64,000 nucleotides of DNA from the NCBI RefSeq assembly GCF_900182555.1, contig NZ_FXTH01000001.1:62001-126000 (forward strand), in the 5' to 3' direction. Source of the DNA: Fodinibius sediminis (GTDB lineage: Bacteria > Bacteroidota > Rhodothermia > Balneolales > Balneolaceae). The position numbers were made by a program, and so were the translations under genes. This document shows, piece after piece, positions 33,886-44,800 of the stretch. A model generated the notes under the pieces. It was given only the letters and a program-made list of their open reading frames with translations. It made no database searches and was not told the origin of the DNA. Numbering within the stretch: position 1 is the stretch's first letter; each line of letters begins with the position of its first letter.

Positions 33886-36015
33886 ATGAGACCTGATTTT
33901 TCTGATATAGCATTTGACTCATCCTTTACAACGGAAACCAACCAAACCGGCACCAAGTGGCAGACTGCTGAGCAGATTCCCCTGAAACCGCGATTCACCG
34001 AGACCGACATTAAGCAACTGGAACACCTGGATTATGCGGCCGGCCTCCCTCCTTTCCTCCGCGGGCCCTATGCCACTATGTATACCGTACGACCCTGGAC
34101 CATCCGCCAATACTCGGGTTTTTCAACGGCGGAAGAGTCGAATGCATTCTACCGGCGCAACCTCGCCCAGGGACAAAAAGGGTTGTCGGTCGCCTTTGAC
34201 CTGGCAACACACCGGGGCTACGATTCCGACCATCCGAGAGTGGCCGGTGATATCGGTAAAGCTGGCGTTGCCATCGACTCCATCCTGGATATGAAAGTTC
34301 TTTTTGATCATATTCCGCTGGATGAGATGTCTGTTTCGATGACCATGAATGGAGCTGTAATACCAATTATGGCCTTTTATATCGTTACGGCAGAGGAACA
34401 GGGGATTTCACAAGAAAAGCTCAGCGGCACCATCCAAAACGACATCCTCAAGGAATTCATGGTGCGCAACACTTATATCTATCCGCCCGGACCTTCGATG
34501 CGTATCATTGGAGATATTTTTGAATACACTTCGCAGTACATGCCCAAATTCAATTCCATCTCCGTGTCGGGATACCATATGCAGGAAGCCGGTGCCACCT
34601 GCGACCTGGAGCTTGCCTATACGCTTGCCAACGGACTTGAATACCTGCGTACCGGGCTGGATGCCGGGCTGGATATTGATGATTTTGCGCCCAGAGTGTC
34701 CTTCTTTTGGGCTATTGGCATGAATCACTTTATGGAAATTGCCAAGATGCGCGCCGGGAGAATGCTCTGGGCCAAACTGGTGAAACAGTTTGATCCCGAA
34801 AACCCCAAATCCATGTCCCTGCGCACCCACAGTCAAACGTCGGGATGGAGCCTGACCAGGCAGGACCCCTATAATAACGTGGCACGTACAACCATCGAGG
34901 CCATGGCCGCTGTGCTGGGACATACCCAGTCGCTGCACACCAATGCGCTGGATGAGGCCATGGCGCTTCCAACCGATTTTTCGGCTCGCATTGCCCGAAA
35001 TACCCAGCTTTACCTACAGGAAGAAACCGGCATTACCCAGGCCGTTGATCCATGGGGCGGTTCGTATTATGTGGAATACCTGACAGATCGCATCGCACGC
35101 CGGGCCTGGGAACTGATCCAAGAGATTGAAGAACTCGGCGGCATGGCACAAGCTATTGAGACGGGACTGCCCAAAATGCGAATTGAGGAGGCAGCAGCAA
35201 AAAAACAAGCGCGCATTGATTCCGGCAAGGATACCATTGTGGGCGTCAACAAATATTTGCTTGACAAAGAGGATCCGATTGATATACTTGAAGTAGACAA
35301 CACCAAAGTCCGGCAGGCCCAGCTCGAACGGCTTAGAAAACTCAGAAAAGAGCGCGACAGAGACAAGGTAGACACAGCGCTGAACCGACTCACACAGGTG
35401 GCGGAATCCGGTCAGGGGAACTTATTGGAGGCAGCCGTTTCCGCGGCCCGAAACCGGGCTACCCTCGGAGAGATTTCTGATGCGATGGAGCAGGTATTCG
35501 GACGTTACAAGGCAACCGTAAGATCGATATCCGGCGTGTATTCTTCCGAGATAGAGGATGATGAAAATTTTAAACAGGCACAAGCCTTAGCTGACCAATT
35601 TGCAGAGTTGGAGGGACGGCGCCCCCGTATTATGGTTGCTAAAATAGGCCAGGATGGCCATGACCGCGGTGCCAAGGTCATCTCCACCAGTTTTGCCGAT
35701 CTGGGCTTTGATGTTGATATTGGCCCCCTCTTTCAGACACCGGCTGAGGCCGCCCGGCAGGCGGTGGAAAACGACGTCCATATTGTAGGCGTATCCAGCC
35801 TGGCCGGCGGGCACAAGACGCTTGTCCCCCAAGTCATTGACGAGCTTGAACGACTGGGACGCGAGGACATCATGGTCATTGTGGGCGGCGTCATCCCCCA
35901 GCAGGATTACGAATTTCTTTACGACAAGGGTGTGGTCGGAATTTTCGGGCCGGGCACTGCGATATCCCTGGCCGCCCGGCAGCTGCTGAAAATCCTCATG
36001 GATACTCATAAGTAA
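33886..36015 (+). CDS. mutB: Methylmalonyl-CoA mutase large (alpha) subunit
   Basis: The 709-residue catalytic subunit that interconverts methylmalonyl-CoA and succinyl-CoA with adenosylcobalamin. Substrate-binding TIM-barrel motifs include [21 protein letters not shown] and [20 protein letters not shown]. The C-terminal B12 domain holds D590-x-H592-x-x-G595 (DGHDRG), where His592 is the lower cobalt ligand, followed by [12 protein letters not shown] and VIVGGVIP. All key parts are intact. It is flanked by mutA and meaB, so it runs propionyl-CoA or succinyl-CoA flux with its chaperone. Epimerase and propionyl-CoA carboxylase are not in this window. Confidence 0.97.
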   Translation: MRPDFSDIAFDSSFTTETNQTGTKWQTAEQIPLKPRFTETDIKQLEHLDYAAGLPPFLRGPYATMYTVRPWTIRQYSGFSTAEESNAFYRRNLAQGQKGLSVAFDLATHRGYDSDHPRVAGDIGKAGVAIDSILDMKVLFDHIPLDEMSVSMTMNGAVIPIMAFYIVTAEEQGISQEKLSGTIQNDILKEFMVRNTYIYPPGPSMRIIGDIFEYTSQYMPKFNSISVSGYHMQEAGATCDLELAYTLANGLEYLRTGLDAGLDIDDFAPRVSFFWAIGMNHFMEIAKMRAGRMLWAKLVKQFDPENPKSMSLRTHSQTSGWSLTRQDPYNNVARTTIEAMAAVLGHTQSLHTNALDEAMALPTDFSARIARNTQLYLQEETGITQAVDPWGGSYYVEYLTDRIARRAWELIQEIEELGGMAQAIETGLPKMRIEEAAAKKQARIDSGKDTIVGVNKYLLDKEDPIDILEVDNTKVRQAQLERLRKLRKERDRDKVDTALNRLTQVAESGQGNLLEAAVSAARNRATLGEISDAMEQVFGRYKATVRSISGVYSSEIEDDENFKQAQALADQFAELEGRRPRIMVAKIGQDGHDRGAKVISTSFADLGFDVDIGPLFQTPAEAARQAVENDVHIVGVSSLAGGHKTLVPQVIDELERLGREDIMVIVGGVIPQQDYEFLYDKGVVGIFGPGTAISLAARQLLKILMDTHK

Positions 36016-36146
36016 ACAGATAATCCAGAATACAAACCTATATAAGGGAGTATCAACAGTCGACAAAAAAAATCCCCGCGTGACTTCGGGTGGTTTCAAC
36101 CCCTTTGTTATACTGTATTACCTTTAATATTATCATTCAGGATATC

Positions 36147-37253
36147 GTGCCAAAAGAAAACCCAGATAACGACAACCCCCTCCCGTTGAGCAAAGGAAAA
36201 GAACATTTGAACAGTGCCATCAATCCGAAAAGACATCAACATGCTGAGAAAAGAGGGGCAACGCTTTCACTGGACGACTATGTCAATGGAATAAAATCGG
36301 GCAACCGAACAGTGCTGAGCCGCGCAATTACGCTTATCGAAAGCACGAAAACTGAACACCGGGATCTGGCCCAGAAAATTATTGAGCAGTACCTGCCAGC
36401 AACCGGCCATGCAGTACGCGTTGGCATAACAGGTGTGCCCGGGGTCGGCAAAAGTACTTTTATTGAAACCCTGGGCAATCATATTATCGACCGGGGGCGG
36501 CGCCTTGCTGTGCTGGCGATAGACCCCAGCAGCACCCGCAGCAAAGGCAGCATCCTGGGCGACAAAACCCGCATGGAAACCCTGGCCCGGAGTGACCACG
36601 CCTTTATCCGTCCCTCGCCCACAAGCGGCGCCCTGGGTGGCATTGCACGCACCACTCGTGAAACCATCTACCTCTGCGAGGCTGCAGGCTACGATACCAT
36701 TTTCATTGAGACGGTAGGCGTCGGCCAGTCCGAAACAGCCGTTCACTCCATGGTTGATTTTTTCCTGCTGCTCATGCTGGCCGGAGCAGGAGATGAACTG
36801 CAGGGCATTAAGCGCGGCATCATGGAGATGGCTGATGCCATTGCCATTAACAAAGCAGATGAAACCGAACAGAAAGCCCTGCAGCAGGCCGTAGGGGAAT
36901 ATCAAAGGGCCCTTCACCTTTATCCCGAATCGGAATCGGGATGGCAACCGCGGGTTACGACCTGCTCTGCCCTTACTTCCGATGGCATCACTGAAATATG
37001 GGAACTCATCATGGAATATGTGGAGCTAACCAAGAAAAACGGTTACTTTGACAGCAAAAGAAAGCGCCAGGCAAAATACTGGATGTATGATACTATCAAG
37101 AACCGGCTTGAGAACCATTTCTTCGGGCATCCAAAAATAAAGCAGCTGACACCGGCCATGGAAAAGAAAGTACTGAACGGTGAACTCACCTCTTTCCGGG
37201 CCGCCCAGCAATTATTGGATCAATATTTTAATACAATTCAAAATAAACCTTAA
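36147..37253 (+). CDS. meaB: MeaB-type GTPase, mutase-associated chaperone
   Basis: A G3E-family GTPase that protects and reactivates methylmalonyl-CoA mutase by gating cobalamin loading. The P-loop is GVPGVGKST. The mutase-specific segment DPSSTRSKGSILGDKTRME, the IETVGVGQSE switch and the NKADE guanine-specificity motif are all present. The domain proper starts at about LDDYVNGIKSGNR; the N-terminal 40 residues are polar and variable. The start is uncertain: GTG 36147 (368 residues) has AGGA four bases upstream; GTG 36090 would add 19 residues. It lies in the expected operon position after mutB. Confidence 0.95.
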   Translation: MPKENPDNDNPLPLSKGKEHLNSAINPKRHQHAEKRGATLSLDDYVNGIKSGNRTVLSRAITLIESTKTEHRDLAQKIIEQYLPATGHAVRVGITGVPGVGKSTFIETLGNHIIDRGRRLAVLAIDPSSTRSKGSILGDKTRMETLARSDHAFIRPSPTSGALGGIARTTRETIYLCEAAGYDTIFIETVGVGQSETAVHSMVDFFLLLMLAGAGDELQGIKRGIMEMADAIAINKADETEQKALQQAVGEYQRALHLYPESESGWQPRVTTCSALTSDGITEIWELIMEYVELTKKNGYFDSKRKRQAKYWMYDTIKNRLENHFFGHPKIKQLTPAMEKKVLNGELTSFRAAQQLLDQYFNTIQNKP

Positions 37254-37288
37254 TTTATTTAAATTAGTATATGATTATCATTGCATAG

Positions 37289-38227
37289 ATGCCTGATTCC
37301 ACTAAGAAAATAGCGCTGGTACTTTCAGGGGGCGGCGCCAAAGGCGCCTTCCAGGTTGGAGCCCTGGATACCTTCTACAATCACGGTTATGAGTTCGACC
37401 TGCTCAGCGGCGTCAGTGTAGGTGCCCTCAATGGTTCGATGATCGCCACCCGGCAGTTTGAGCAACTGCAAGAGCTCTGGGATGCCCTTCAGAAAAGCGA
37501 TGTTTTGCGCACCCGTTCAATCACGGATGTCATTCAGCAATTTGTACTGTATAAAATTGGTTTTTCGCGTCACCCGCGGGGGCTTCATGGCCTGGAACCA
37601 CTAAAACGACTGCTCTCCAGTCACTTATTCGGGAAAGAGATCCGGATTCCCTTTCATTTTGGTTTTGTGTCGCTCGAAAGCGGCCACTATGTCAAAGCCA
37701 CCGTTCGACAAGATGGACATAAAATTGACGAAGATGACATCCTGCGTATCATGGCCTCCTCGGCTATCCCTGTTCAATTTGAACCGGTGGACTTTTACAA
37801 TCAAACACTGGTAGACGGCGGCATCCGTAATATCTCCCCTATTGCTGAAATACTTCCGTATAACCCCGATGAAATCGTTATTATCCCTACGGAGCCTCTG
37901 GACGGCCGCCAGGAAAAGGCAGAGGTGGACGATATCCTGCAAATTGCCAAGCGAACTGTTGAAGTGATGCTGGATGAAATATTCATAGAAGACATCAAGC
38001 GCTTTGTACAAATCAACCGGCTGGTGGGTCAAGCGGCCCGGCAGGGTGCCCTGCTGGAAAAACCCAATGGTATGGCCTACAAGTACATCGATTCCCAGAT
38101 TGTGGCTCCCGTTGAAACTCTTGGCGATTCCCTCGACTTCGGAGAAGATATCCTTCAGGAACGCTATGAAAGGGGGAAAAGACGTGCTGAAAAGATATTA
38201 AACCAGTCTGATGACCTGGATGTTTAG
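37289..38227 (+). CDS. Patatin-like phospholipase
   Basis: A 312-residue lipid acyl hydrolase of the patatin/RssA type. The oxyanion loop is SGGGAKGAFQVGAL, the nucleophile is S43 in GVSVGALNG, and the catalytic Asp is D176 in LVDGGIRN. There is no signal peptide, so it is likely cytoplasmic or peripheral to the inner membrane. Substrate unknown. It follows meaB by 35 bases and may share its transcript. Its stop overlaps that of cdaA by four bases (38224-38227), a tail-to-tail arrangement. Confidence 0.92.
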   Translation: MPDSTKKIALVLSGGGAKGAFQVGALDTFYNHGYEFDLLSGVSVGALNGSMIATRQFEQLQELWDALQKSDVLRTRSITDVIQQFVLYKIGFSRHPRGLHGLEPLKRLLSSHLFGKEIRIPFHFGFVSLESGHYVKATVRQDGHKIDEDDILRIMASSAIPVQFEPVDFYNQTLVDGGIRNISPIAEILPYNPDEIVIIPTEPLDGRQEKAEVDDILQIAKRTVEVMLDEIFIEDIKRFVQINRLVGQAARQGALLEKPNGMAYKYIDSQIVAPVETLGDSLDFGEDILQERYERGKRRAEKILNQSDDLDV

Positions 38228-39042
38228 CTCATGTTGAGCTCTGACTTGGCCGAAGAAAAAGCGACACTATCCTCATCCATCGTCTGCTCGCCCAGCGCCT
38301 CCTGCATCTCGCTTCGCAATTTCTGGATCGTCAGCCCGCTGGTAAGTGAACCTTTCTGGGCCACAGAAATACGCCCTGTTTCTTCCGAAACCACGACGAC
38401 GAACACATTGTTGGTTTCCGTAATACCCACTGCCGCACGATGGCGGGTTCCAAATACAGACGAAATGTTCTGGTTTTGTGAGATGGGCAGGTAACAGCTG
38501 GCCGCCACAATTCGATTATTCCGGATTACGACTGCACCGTCATGCAGGGGGGTCGTTTTTTGAAAAATCGTCTGCAGCAATTCGCTGTTGACCCGTGCAT
38601 CGAGCTTGACCCCCACATCAACCAAATCCTGAAGCGATGAAGAACGGGCAAAGACGATAAGCGCCCCCGTCTGGGTATGCGACATATTGCGAACCGCGTC
38701 GATAACTTCATCAATAACCGTATCGGGATTGGAACGGACAAAAAACCGGTCCAAATTGGTATTCTGGCCCAGCCGGTACAGAAGCTTGCGGATTTCAGGT
38801 TGAAAAATAATAAAAACGGCTAACACCCCTACATCAAGAATCCCCCGGAGAATAAAATTGATTGTACTCAGACCAAGGGCACTCACAGCAGCATTAATAA
38901 TAATGATAAAGACAAGCCCTACTGCCGCCTGGATGGCAAAGGTTCCCCTAATCCACCGATACAGGTAGAACAGAACCATGGTAATAATAAAGACCTCGAT
39001 AAAGTCTTTAAGACCAAATTCTAAGAATCCAATGGGAATCAA
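38224..39042 (-). CDS. cdaA: Diadenylate cyclase CdaA
   Basis: A 272-residue membrane enzyme that makes c-di-AMP from two ATP. Three N-terminal transmembrane helices (about 10-105) precede the DAC domain, which has the DGAVVIRNNRIVAA and GTRHRAAVGITE motifs with the essential RHR. It ends in a variable helical tail. The start is TTG 39042 (MIPIGFLEFGLKD), matching the family's usual beginning; no ATG fits. The regulator cdaR and glmM, its usual partners in Firmicutes, are absent; here it follows folP, 219 bases downstream, an arrangement seen in Bacteroidota. Targets of c-di-AMP are not in this window. Confidence 0.95.
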   Translation of the reverse strand: MIPIGFLEFGLKDFIEVFIITMVLFYLYRWIRGTFAIQAAVGLVFIIIINAAVSALGLSTINFILRGILDVGVLAVFIIFQPEIRKLLYRLGQNTNLDRFFVRSNPDTVIDEVIDAVRNMSHTQTGALIVFARSSSLQDLVDVGVKLDARVNSELLQTIFQKTTPLHDGAVVIRNNRIVAASCYLPISQNQNISSVFGTRHRAAVGITETNNVFVVVVSEETGRISVAQKGSLTSGLTIQKLRSEMQEALGEQTMDEDSVAFSSAKSELNMS

Positions 39043-39261
39043 GGGAGTATCTCGTTTAACTGAACATTCTTTGAGGAAATATAACTATAATTTTAAGCAA
39101 TTTTGTACTGCCTTGAAAAATTATCATTGCAGAAGGACGCCTACGATTGCGGAAAAGCCACTGCTGTTCCTTCCGAAGTATACATACAGGGAGGCAAGAG
39201 GCGGGGAGGGATCGGCTGTCGACCAAAGACCGGCACGGTGCAAATGGGCACTCTTGTGCAA

Positions 39262-40098
39262 TTAATGCGACGATACTCTCTTCAGGGCCTTGTATATCAT
39301 TAGCGAGTCAACAGCCTCTTTTACATCGTGCACGCGGATTATGTTGGCTCCGTTCAGCATGGCATGGTAATGAGTGACCACTGTTCCAATCAACCGGTCA
39401 TCAACAGGACGGCCTTCAAGCATCTCGCCGATCATACTTTTCCGGGAAGCGCCCACCAGGATGGGATATCCCAGGGATTGAAACGTTTCCAGCCCGGAAA
39501 GGAGCGCCACGTTGTGGGCTAACGTCTTGCCGAAGCCGATCCCCGGATCGATAATGATCTGCCGGAGCCCCTTTTGCTCTGCCAGCGCTGTCTTCTCTTT
39601 AAAAAACAGAAACAGGTCGTTGACCACATCATCATAGGCGGGATCGTCCTGCATGGTCCTGGGATCGCCCTGGCTGTGCATCAGGATATAGCCTGCCCCG
39701 TATTCAACGCAGAGCTCAACCAGACGTGGATCATTCAGTCCACTGACATCATTAACCAGGTGCACGCCGCATTTTAGCGCTTCCTCGGCCACCCGGTATT
39801 TGGTCGTATCAACAGAAAAGAATACATCGGGATATTTGGGAATGGCCTGTTTCAAAACAGGAATCACCCTCTCAAGCTCCTCCCCCTGTGAAACAGGATC
39901 GGCCCCCGGACGGGTGGATTCACCACCGACATCAATCATGGATGCTCCCCGGGACACCATTTCCTCAATACGATTCAGTGCCGGTTCATCTTCATTGTAT
40001 ATGCCTCCGTCGGAAAAGGAATCGGGCGTAGCATTCAGAATACCCATCACCCTGGGCAAGGTTAGATCCAATATTTTATCCCTGACGGTCAGTTGCAT
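39262..40098 (-). CDS. folP: Dihydropteroate synthase
   Basis: Folate biosynthesis: condenses dihydropterin pyrophosphate with p-aminobenzoate. All family blocks are present: MGILNATPDSFSDGG, IDVGGESTRPGA, SVDTTKYRVAEEA, LVNDVSGL, IDPGIGFGKT and VGASRKSMIG. At 278 residues it is full length. These loops include the sulfonamide-binding region and look wild-type. It is upstream of cdaA on the same strand with a 219-base gap that contains no gene. The ferredoxin gene is 12 bases upstream, so the three may be one operon. Confidence 0.97.
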   Translation of the reverse strand: MQLTVRDKILDLTLPRVMGILNATPDSFSDGGIYNEDEPALNRIEEMVSRGASMIDVGGESTRPGADPVSQGEELERVIPVLKQAIPKYPDVFFSVDTTKYRVAEEALKCGVHLVNDVSGLNDPRLVELCVEYGAGYILMHSQGDPRTMQDDPAYDDVVNDLFLFFKEKTALAEQKGLRQIIIDPGIGFGKTLAHNVALLSGLETFQSLGYPILVGASRKSMIGEMLEGRPVDDRLIGTVVTHYHAMLNGANIIRVHDVKEAVDSLMIYKALKRVSSH

Positions 40099-40110
40099 AT
40101 AGTGTGGATA

Positions 40111-40452
40111 TCAATCTTCCCACTCTTCCTGAAGCTGATCCAGCTTATCTTCCACTTCGGCCCATTCATCAGCATTGGGCAGCTCTTCCTTGGTCTCGTT
40201 GATAATCCGATCGAACCACTGGTCGGCCAGCCGCTCATTCAGATCAATATAGTGCTCCCACTCCATGGGAACTTCATCATCAGGGTAAATGGCCTCTACC
40301 GGACATTCGGCTACGCATGCATCACAGTCGATGCATTCGAGCGGATCAATCGTAAGGAAATTAGGTCCTTCTCGAAAAGCATCAACCGGGCAAACTGCCG
40401 CACAGTTGGTGTACTTGCAGTTAATACATGGTTCGGTTACTACATATGCCAT
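40111..40452 (-). CDS. Ferredoxin (two-cluster, 7Fe/8Fe type)
   Basis: A 113-residue protein whose N-terminal 60 residues hold two cysteine clusters: CINCKYTNCAAVCPVD and CIDCDACVAECPVE. The first departs from the plain C-x2-C-x2-C spacing (an extra gap, as in the FdxA 7Fe type), so one centre is probably [3Fe-4S] and the other [4Fe-4S]. The acidic C-terminal 50 residues (about 65-113) match the FdxA-style extension. It is a soluble electron carrier. It lies 12 bases upstream of folP in the same direction. Confidence 0.93.
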   Translation of the reverse strand: MAYVVTEPCINCKYTNCAAVCPVDAFREGPNFLTIDPLECIDCDACVAECPVEAIYPDDEVPMEWEHYIDLNERLADQWFDRIINETKEELPNADEWAEVEDKLDQLQEEWED

Positions 40453-40539
40453 CGGAAATTGCGTATTCTATTGTTGTTTTAAAGTTGGACTAAATATCCC
40501 GGCTTCTGTGGATAGATGCAACGTTTTATGCCAACAAAT

Positions 40540-41781
40540 TTAATTTAGAAGCACTTTAACACTGTCCAGTGAACCGTCATTCTGAGCCGGCCGGGTGCCC
40601 ATAAGCTTATTCATTAATTCATAGAGATGTATATTCTGAAAAGCCCCTACCCGGCTCCCTTTTTTAAATGCCGGGCCGTGCGCTATGAAAAACGACTGCA
40701 TGGCTTTTTCAGCCGGATCGTAACCATGTGTGGCCCGCGGCAGCGACTTGGCAAACCGCTGCCGATTCGAGGAATGCAAAATCGTATACCCCAGATCTGC
40801 TATCATAATAAGATCCGTTACCCGCCGATGGTTTTTCAGATGATAGCGCTCCGGAATATCCTCTTTTCTGTAAACCCGGTAATGTTCTGCCTCAGCTTTA
40901 AGGTCCTGATACATCTCTTCTTTCTTTCCCCTGAGGGGCTCAATCATCGTCAACGGTCCCCAAATAATCCGTTCAGCATTCTCCATGTTGATTATCCGGT
41001 CCAGCTCAATGACTTTATCCCGGGCAAGATCAATCATCCCGTGGTCGGACACCACCAGCAGGTTGATTTCCTGCCACAACCCTTTCTTCTTCAACTGTTC
41101 TTTCAGATAACCGATCGTCTGGTCCGCTTCCTGTATGGCCGCAATCAGTGAATCCGATTCTGTACCAAAGCGATGCCCCATGGCATCGACATGCTCGAAA
41201 TACAGCGTGGCAAAATCCACCGCCCGGTCTTCCGGGTAGCTCAGCCACTTTACGACCGTATCGACCCGTGCCCTGGAAGAGATATTATCATTAAATGTCT
41301 TCCAATAGGTAGGGTGCCGCTGCTGGATATCAGCTTCTGAACCTACCCAGAACATCGTACCGGTACGCAGTCCCTGCTTTTCGAATGTATTCCATATGGG
41401 TTCCCCTCCGTACCATCTTCCGTCTTCAACCGCTTCACGGTCACGGATGCGGTACCACTCCTCCCACCGTGGATCATACATTGTATTGCCGACAAAACCC
41501 GAGCTTTCGGGATACAGACCGGTGGCTATGGCATAGTGATTTGGAAATGTTTTGCTTGGAAAAACGGGGACAAGTCCGTCGCCCGTCACCCCTTCAGCCG
41601 CGAGGCTGTCAAAATGAGGGGTCGCTGCTTTATCCAGGTAGTCATAGCGGAAGCCGTCAAATGAGACAAGCAGCAGTTTCTTCGGCTTTGCAGTCCCCTG
41701 TTTATCCCGGGAACAGCCTGCAAGAACACCTGCCAGCAGCATGAAGAGTAATATGACGTTTGAAATCCTTGTATGATACAT
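40540..41781 (-). CDS. Type I phosphodiesterase/nucleotide pyrophosphatase-family lipoprotein
   Basis: A 413-residue alkaline-phosphatase-superfamily hydrolase of the ENPP type. The signal is a lipoprotein one with Cys23 (VLAGCSRD). Predicted metal ligands start with D42 (VSFDGFRYDYLD). The nucleophile is T78 in FPSKTFPNHYAIATGLYPES, with later SDHGM and HGYDP ligand motifs. Such enzymes cut phosphodiester or pyrophosphate bonds in nucleotides or lipids outside the cytoplasm. It lies 77 bases downstream of the TonB receptor stop but beyond a terminator, so co-transcription is unlikely. Confidence 0.9.
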   Translation of the reverse strand: MYHTRISNVILLFMLLAGVLAGCSRDKQGTAKPKKLLLVSFDGFRYDYLDKAATPHFDSLAAEGVTGDGLVPVFPSKTFPNHYAIATGLYPESSGFVGNTMYDPRWEEWYRIRDREAVEDGRWYGGEPIWNTFEKQGLRTGTMFWVGSEADIQQRHPTYWKTFNDNISSRARVDTVVKWLSYPEDRAVDFATLYFEHVDAMGHRFGTESDSLIAAIQEADQTIGYLKEQLKKKGLWQEINLLVVSDHGMIDLARDKVIELDRIINMENAERIIWGPLTMIEPLRGKKEEMYQDLKAEAEHYRVYRKEDIPERYHLKNHRRVTDLIMIADLGYTILHSSNRQRFAKSLPRATHGYDPAEKAMQSFFIAHGPAFKKGSRVGAFQNIHLYELMNKLMGTRPAQNDGSLDSVKVLLN

Positions 41782-41800
41782 TTAAAGCAAAAATCTATTT

Positions 41801-41832
41801 CAAAAATAAAAGGGCAGCCCACAAGACTGCCC
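41801..41832 (-). terminator. Intrinsic terminator after the TonB-dependent receptor
   Basis: GGGCAG (41812-41817) and CTGCCC (41827-41832) form a six-base stem, extended by flanking bases. On the minus strand it is followed by TTTTATTTTTG (complement of 41801-41811). It lies 27 bases past the receptor stop. Confidence 0.85.
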
Positions 41833-41858
41833 CATACCGTAAGTATTTCAGACTGTAA

Positions 41859-44800
41859 TTAGAAGTTGTATCGAACTCCCAATTGCAGCTGCCAGCGAGA
41901 GCCGAGATCGTTGGTATAGTACAGCTCCTCATCCGACACGTTCTGTGGATCGAAATCCATTTTGGGCAATCCTGTTCCTTCCTGGTAGCCCTGGAAGCGA
42001 AGAGCCTGGTAATTGTTGTAGCCATCAACAGACTTTCGTACGCCCCATTCGTCGTTGAGGAAATTAAGCACGTTGAACAGGCTGGCCGTAAGTTCCAGGT
42101 TCTGGCCCGAGAAGGTATTGATCTCCTGGTTGATGCGCAGGTCGAGGTAGCCACTCCACGGTTCACGAGCGGTTCCACGCTCTACATGCTCGCCGCGATA
42201 ATCGCTGAGCGACTCATTGTTTTCGATCCACTGGTTGAATTCATTCCAGTTGTCGTCAGCCAGCACAACCTCATCCCGGCTTGCCGGTACATAGATCAAG
42301 TCGTTGTCATAGCGTCCGTCGCCGTTGGCATCGCCGGAATAAATCCAGCTGAAGGGTGCCCCGGAGCGCCCGTCATAGATCAGCGATAGCGTAGTTGCAA
42401 AGTGATCGGCATATGCAAAGCGGTAGGAAAGCTGTCCCAGGATACGGTGACGGCGTTCAAAGTCCGCTGTTCCCAGCTGTGGGTTGTTGACATCCACATT
42501 TTCATTGTACTGCCAGTTCGAAATGGCGCGGCTTGAGGTACCGTTATTGATGGTCTCTGCACGATTGTAGGTATAGGCAATACTGGCACGCAGACCAACA
42601 TCGAACTGCTTTTCCAGTTCCCCAGTGATGCTGTACTGATACCCTTTGCTGGTGTTATCCAGGACAATAGCGTTGGTAAAGTGCTCACCATCCACACGGT
42701 TGGGTGAACCCGAGGTATTGCCATAGCGCTCGCTGAAATAAATATCACCGTAAATAGGTCGGCCGTAGATTGAAGTACCCATCTGTTCCAGGTTGATATT
42801 TCGAAATTTCACCTCATTCATCATCTTGGAATAAACACCTTCCAGGGTACCTATAATTCCCAGGGGCAGTTCCTGATCGACGGCAAGGTTGAACTTCAGC
42901 GACTGCGGGTACTGGAAATCTTCCTCGAGCAGGTTCACCTCTGTAGTGCTTATGCCCTCGAGCGAAGAACCGCTGTCCAGCGGGCTGGGCTGGGCATTGG
43001 GATCGGGACTGAAGAAACCTTCACCGAATGCATCGGTCTCGAAATAGCGCAGATCGACGCGTCCATAGTCCGCACCCGTATTGCTGTACTGGTTGGAAAT
43101 CCATACAAAAGGCGGGTTGCCGGAGAAGATCCCCCACCCACCACGGATCTGGGTCGTACGATCGCCTCCGCTGGCATCCCAGTTAAATCCAAATCGCGGC
43201 GATACCAATACATTGCCGCTGGCTACACGCGTTGTGGAGTAGCCCGGGAACGACGATTCCACCTGCGGGTTGCTGGTCGGCTCATCAGGCAGAATCGGTA
43301 CATCAAAGCGGATGCCGAAGGTAAGCGTCAGGTTGTTGGTGAACGTCCACTTGTCCTGTCCGTAAAACCCGAGCTGAATGCCATTGAAGTTTGCTGTTGG
43401 ACTCCCCCCCGGCAGCAGGTAACTATACCGATACTGGTACGGATTGCCCTCTCTGAAATCGTCAATGCTTCTGAACACATAGGATCCGTAGGCATCCTGG
43501 ACAAACGTATTGTCAAAAGTAAAGAACTGGTTGCTTGTACCAAGGGTAAATTCATGATCACCGCGAATATAGGTGAAATTATCTGTGACCTCTATCAGAT
43601 CCTGATCGAGCGCATTTGCCTGCGAGAATCGATCGATTCCCATAAAGAAGCTTCCGTAATCATCCTTTTCCGGGAAAGGAAGGCTGATTTCCACTTCCGG
43701 AAACGGCTGCGCAACCACATCCCGCGAATCGCGAATCCGCGTATAGACAGCTCGCAATGTGTTGGAGGCATTGTTTCCAAAGCTGCTGTTCAGCTCCGCC
43801 ACATAGGAGTGCTGGGTGCTGTTGAAATTATACTGACGGTTGGTGTAGCTGTATGAACTGGACCCACGGCTAATGCCTTCCTCGTCCGTAGCGTCCACAT
43901 AATTATAGCGCAGTGAAAACTTGTGATCCTGATTGATGTTCCAGTCCAATTTTGCCAGTACCTTGTTATTATCCTGGGCAGGAGAGAGTGTACCTCCGAA
44001 GCTTCCGGGATTATAGCCGTACTGGTTGGCGGCAATATCCTGGATCTCCTGGAAGGTGGAGCCAGGAAAATCAAACGTATTGGGTGCTCCGCTGCCTAAT
44101 ATGCCGGTTGTAAGCGGACTGCTGCGGCGTTTCAGCTCAACGTTGGTGAAAAAGAACAGCTTGTCTTCTACAATTGGACCTCCAAGACGCAATCCAAAAT
44201 ACTGCTCATCAAAGGAGGCATAGTCGGATGACTCGTTGCCGGCGTCATCCACATAATTGCCGACAAATGATTCATTGCGCAACTGGTAGTAGGCCGAGCC
44301 GGAATATTCATTGGTACCGCTGCGCGTAATGGCGTTAACCTGTCCACCGGTAAAACCGTTATTGGTTACATCAAAAGGCGCAATATCCACATTGAACTCC
44401 TGGATGGCATCGATGCTGATGGGAGAATTGACCCCCGCCTGGCTTCCCGGAGTACCTTCGCCAAGGCCAAAGACATCGTTAAGCGTTGCCCCGTCAACCA
44501 GGATATTGTTATAGCGATCGTTGGCTCCTCCAAAGCTGTTGCCGCTGGTTACTTGTGGGTTCAAGCGTGTAAAGTCGCTCAGCGAACGTGACAGGGTGGG
44601 CGTACTTTCAATTTCCTCCTGAGAAATATTGGTGCTTGCCCCTGTTCGGTCGGCATTGAAAACCCGGTCGGCCTCCGCCGTTACTGAAATTTCATCCAGT
44701 GTAAGCGCCCCTTCCTCAAGAGCAAAGTTCACCTCAACGGTCTCACCAAGCTCGACATCGGAGATTTCCTTTTTTTCGGGATTAAACCCTACAAAAGTAA

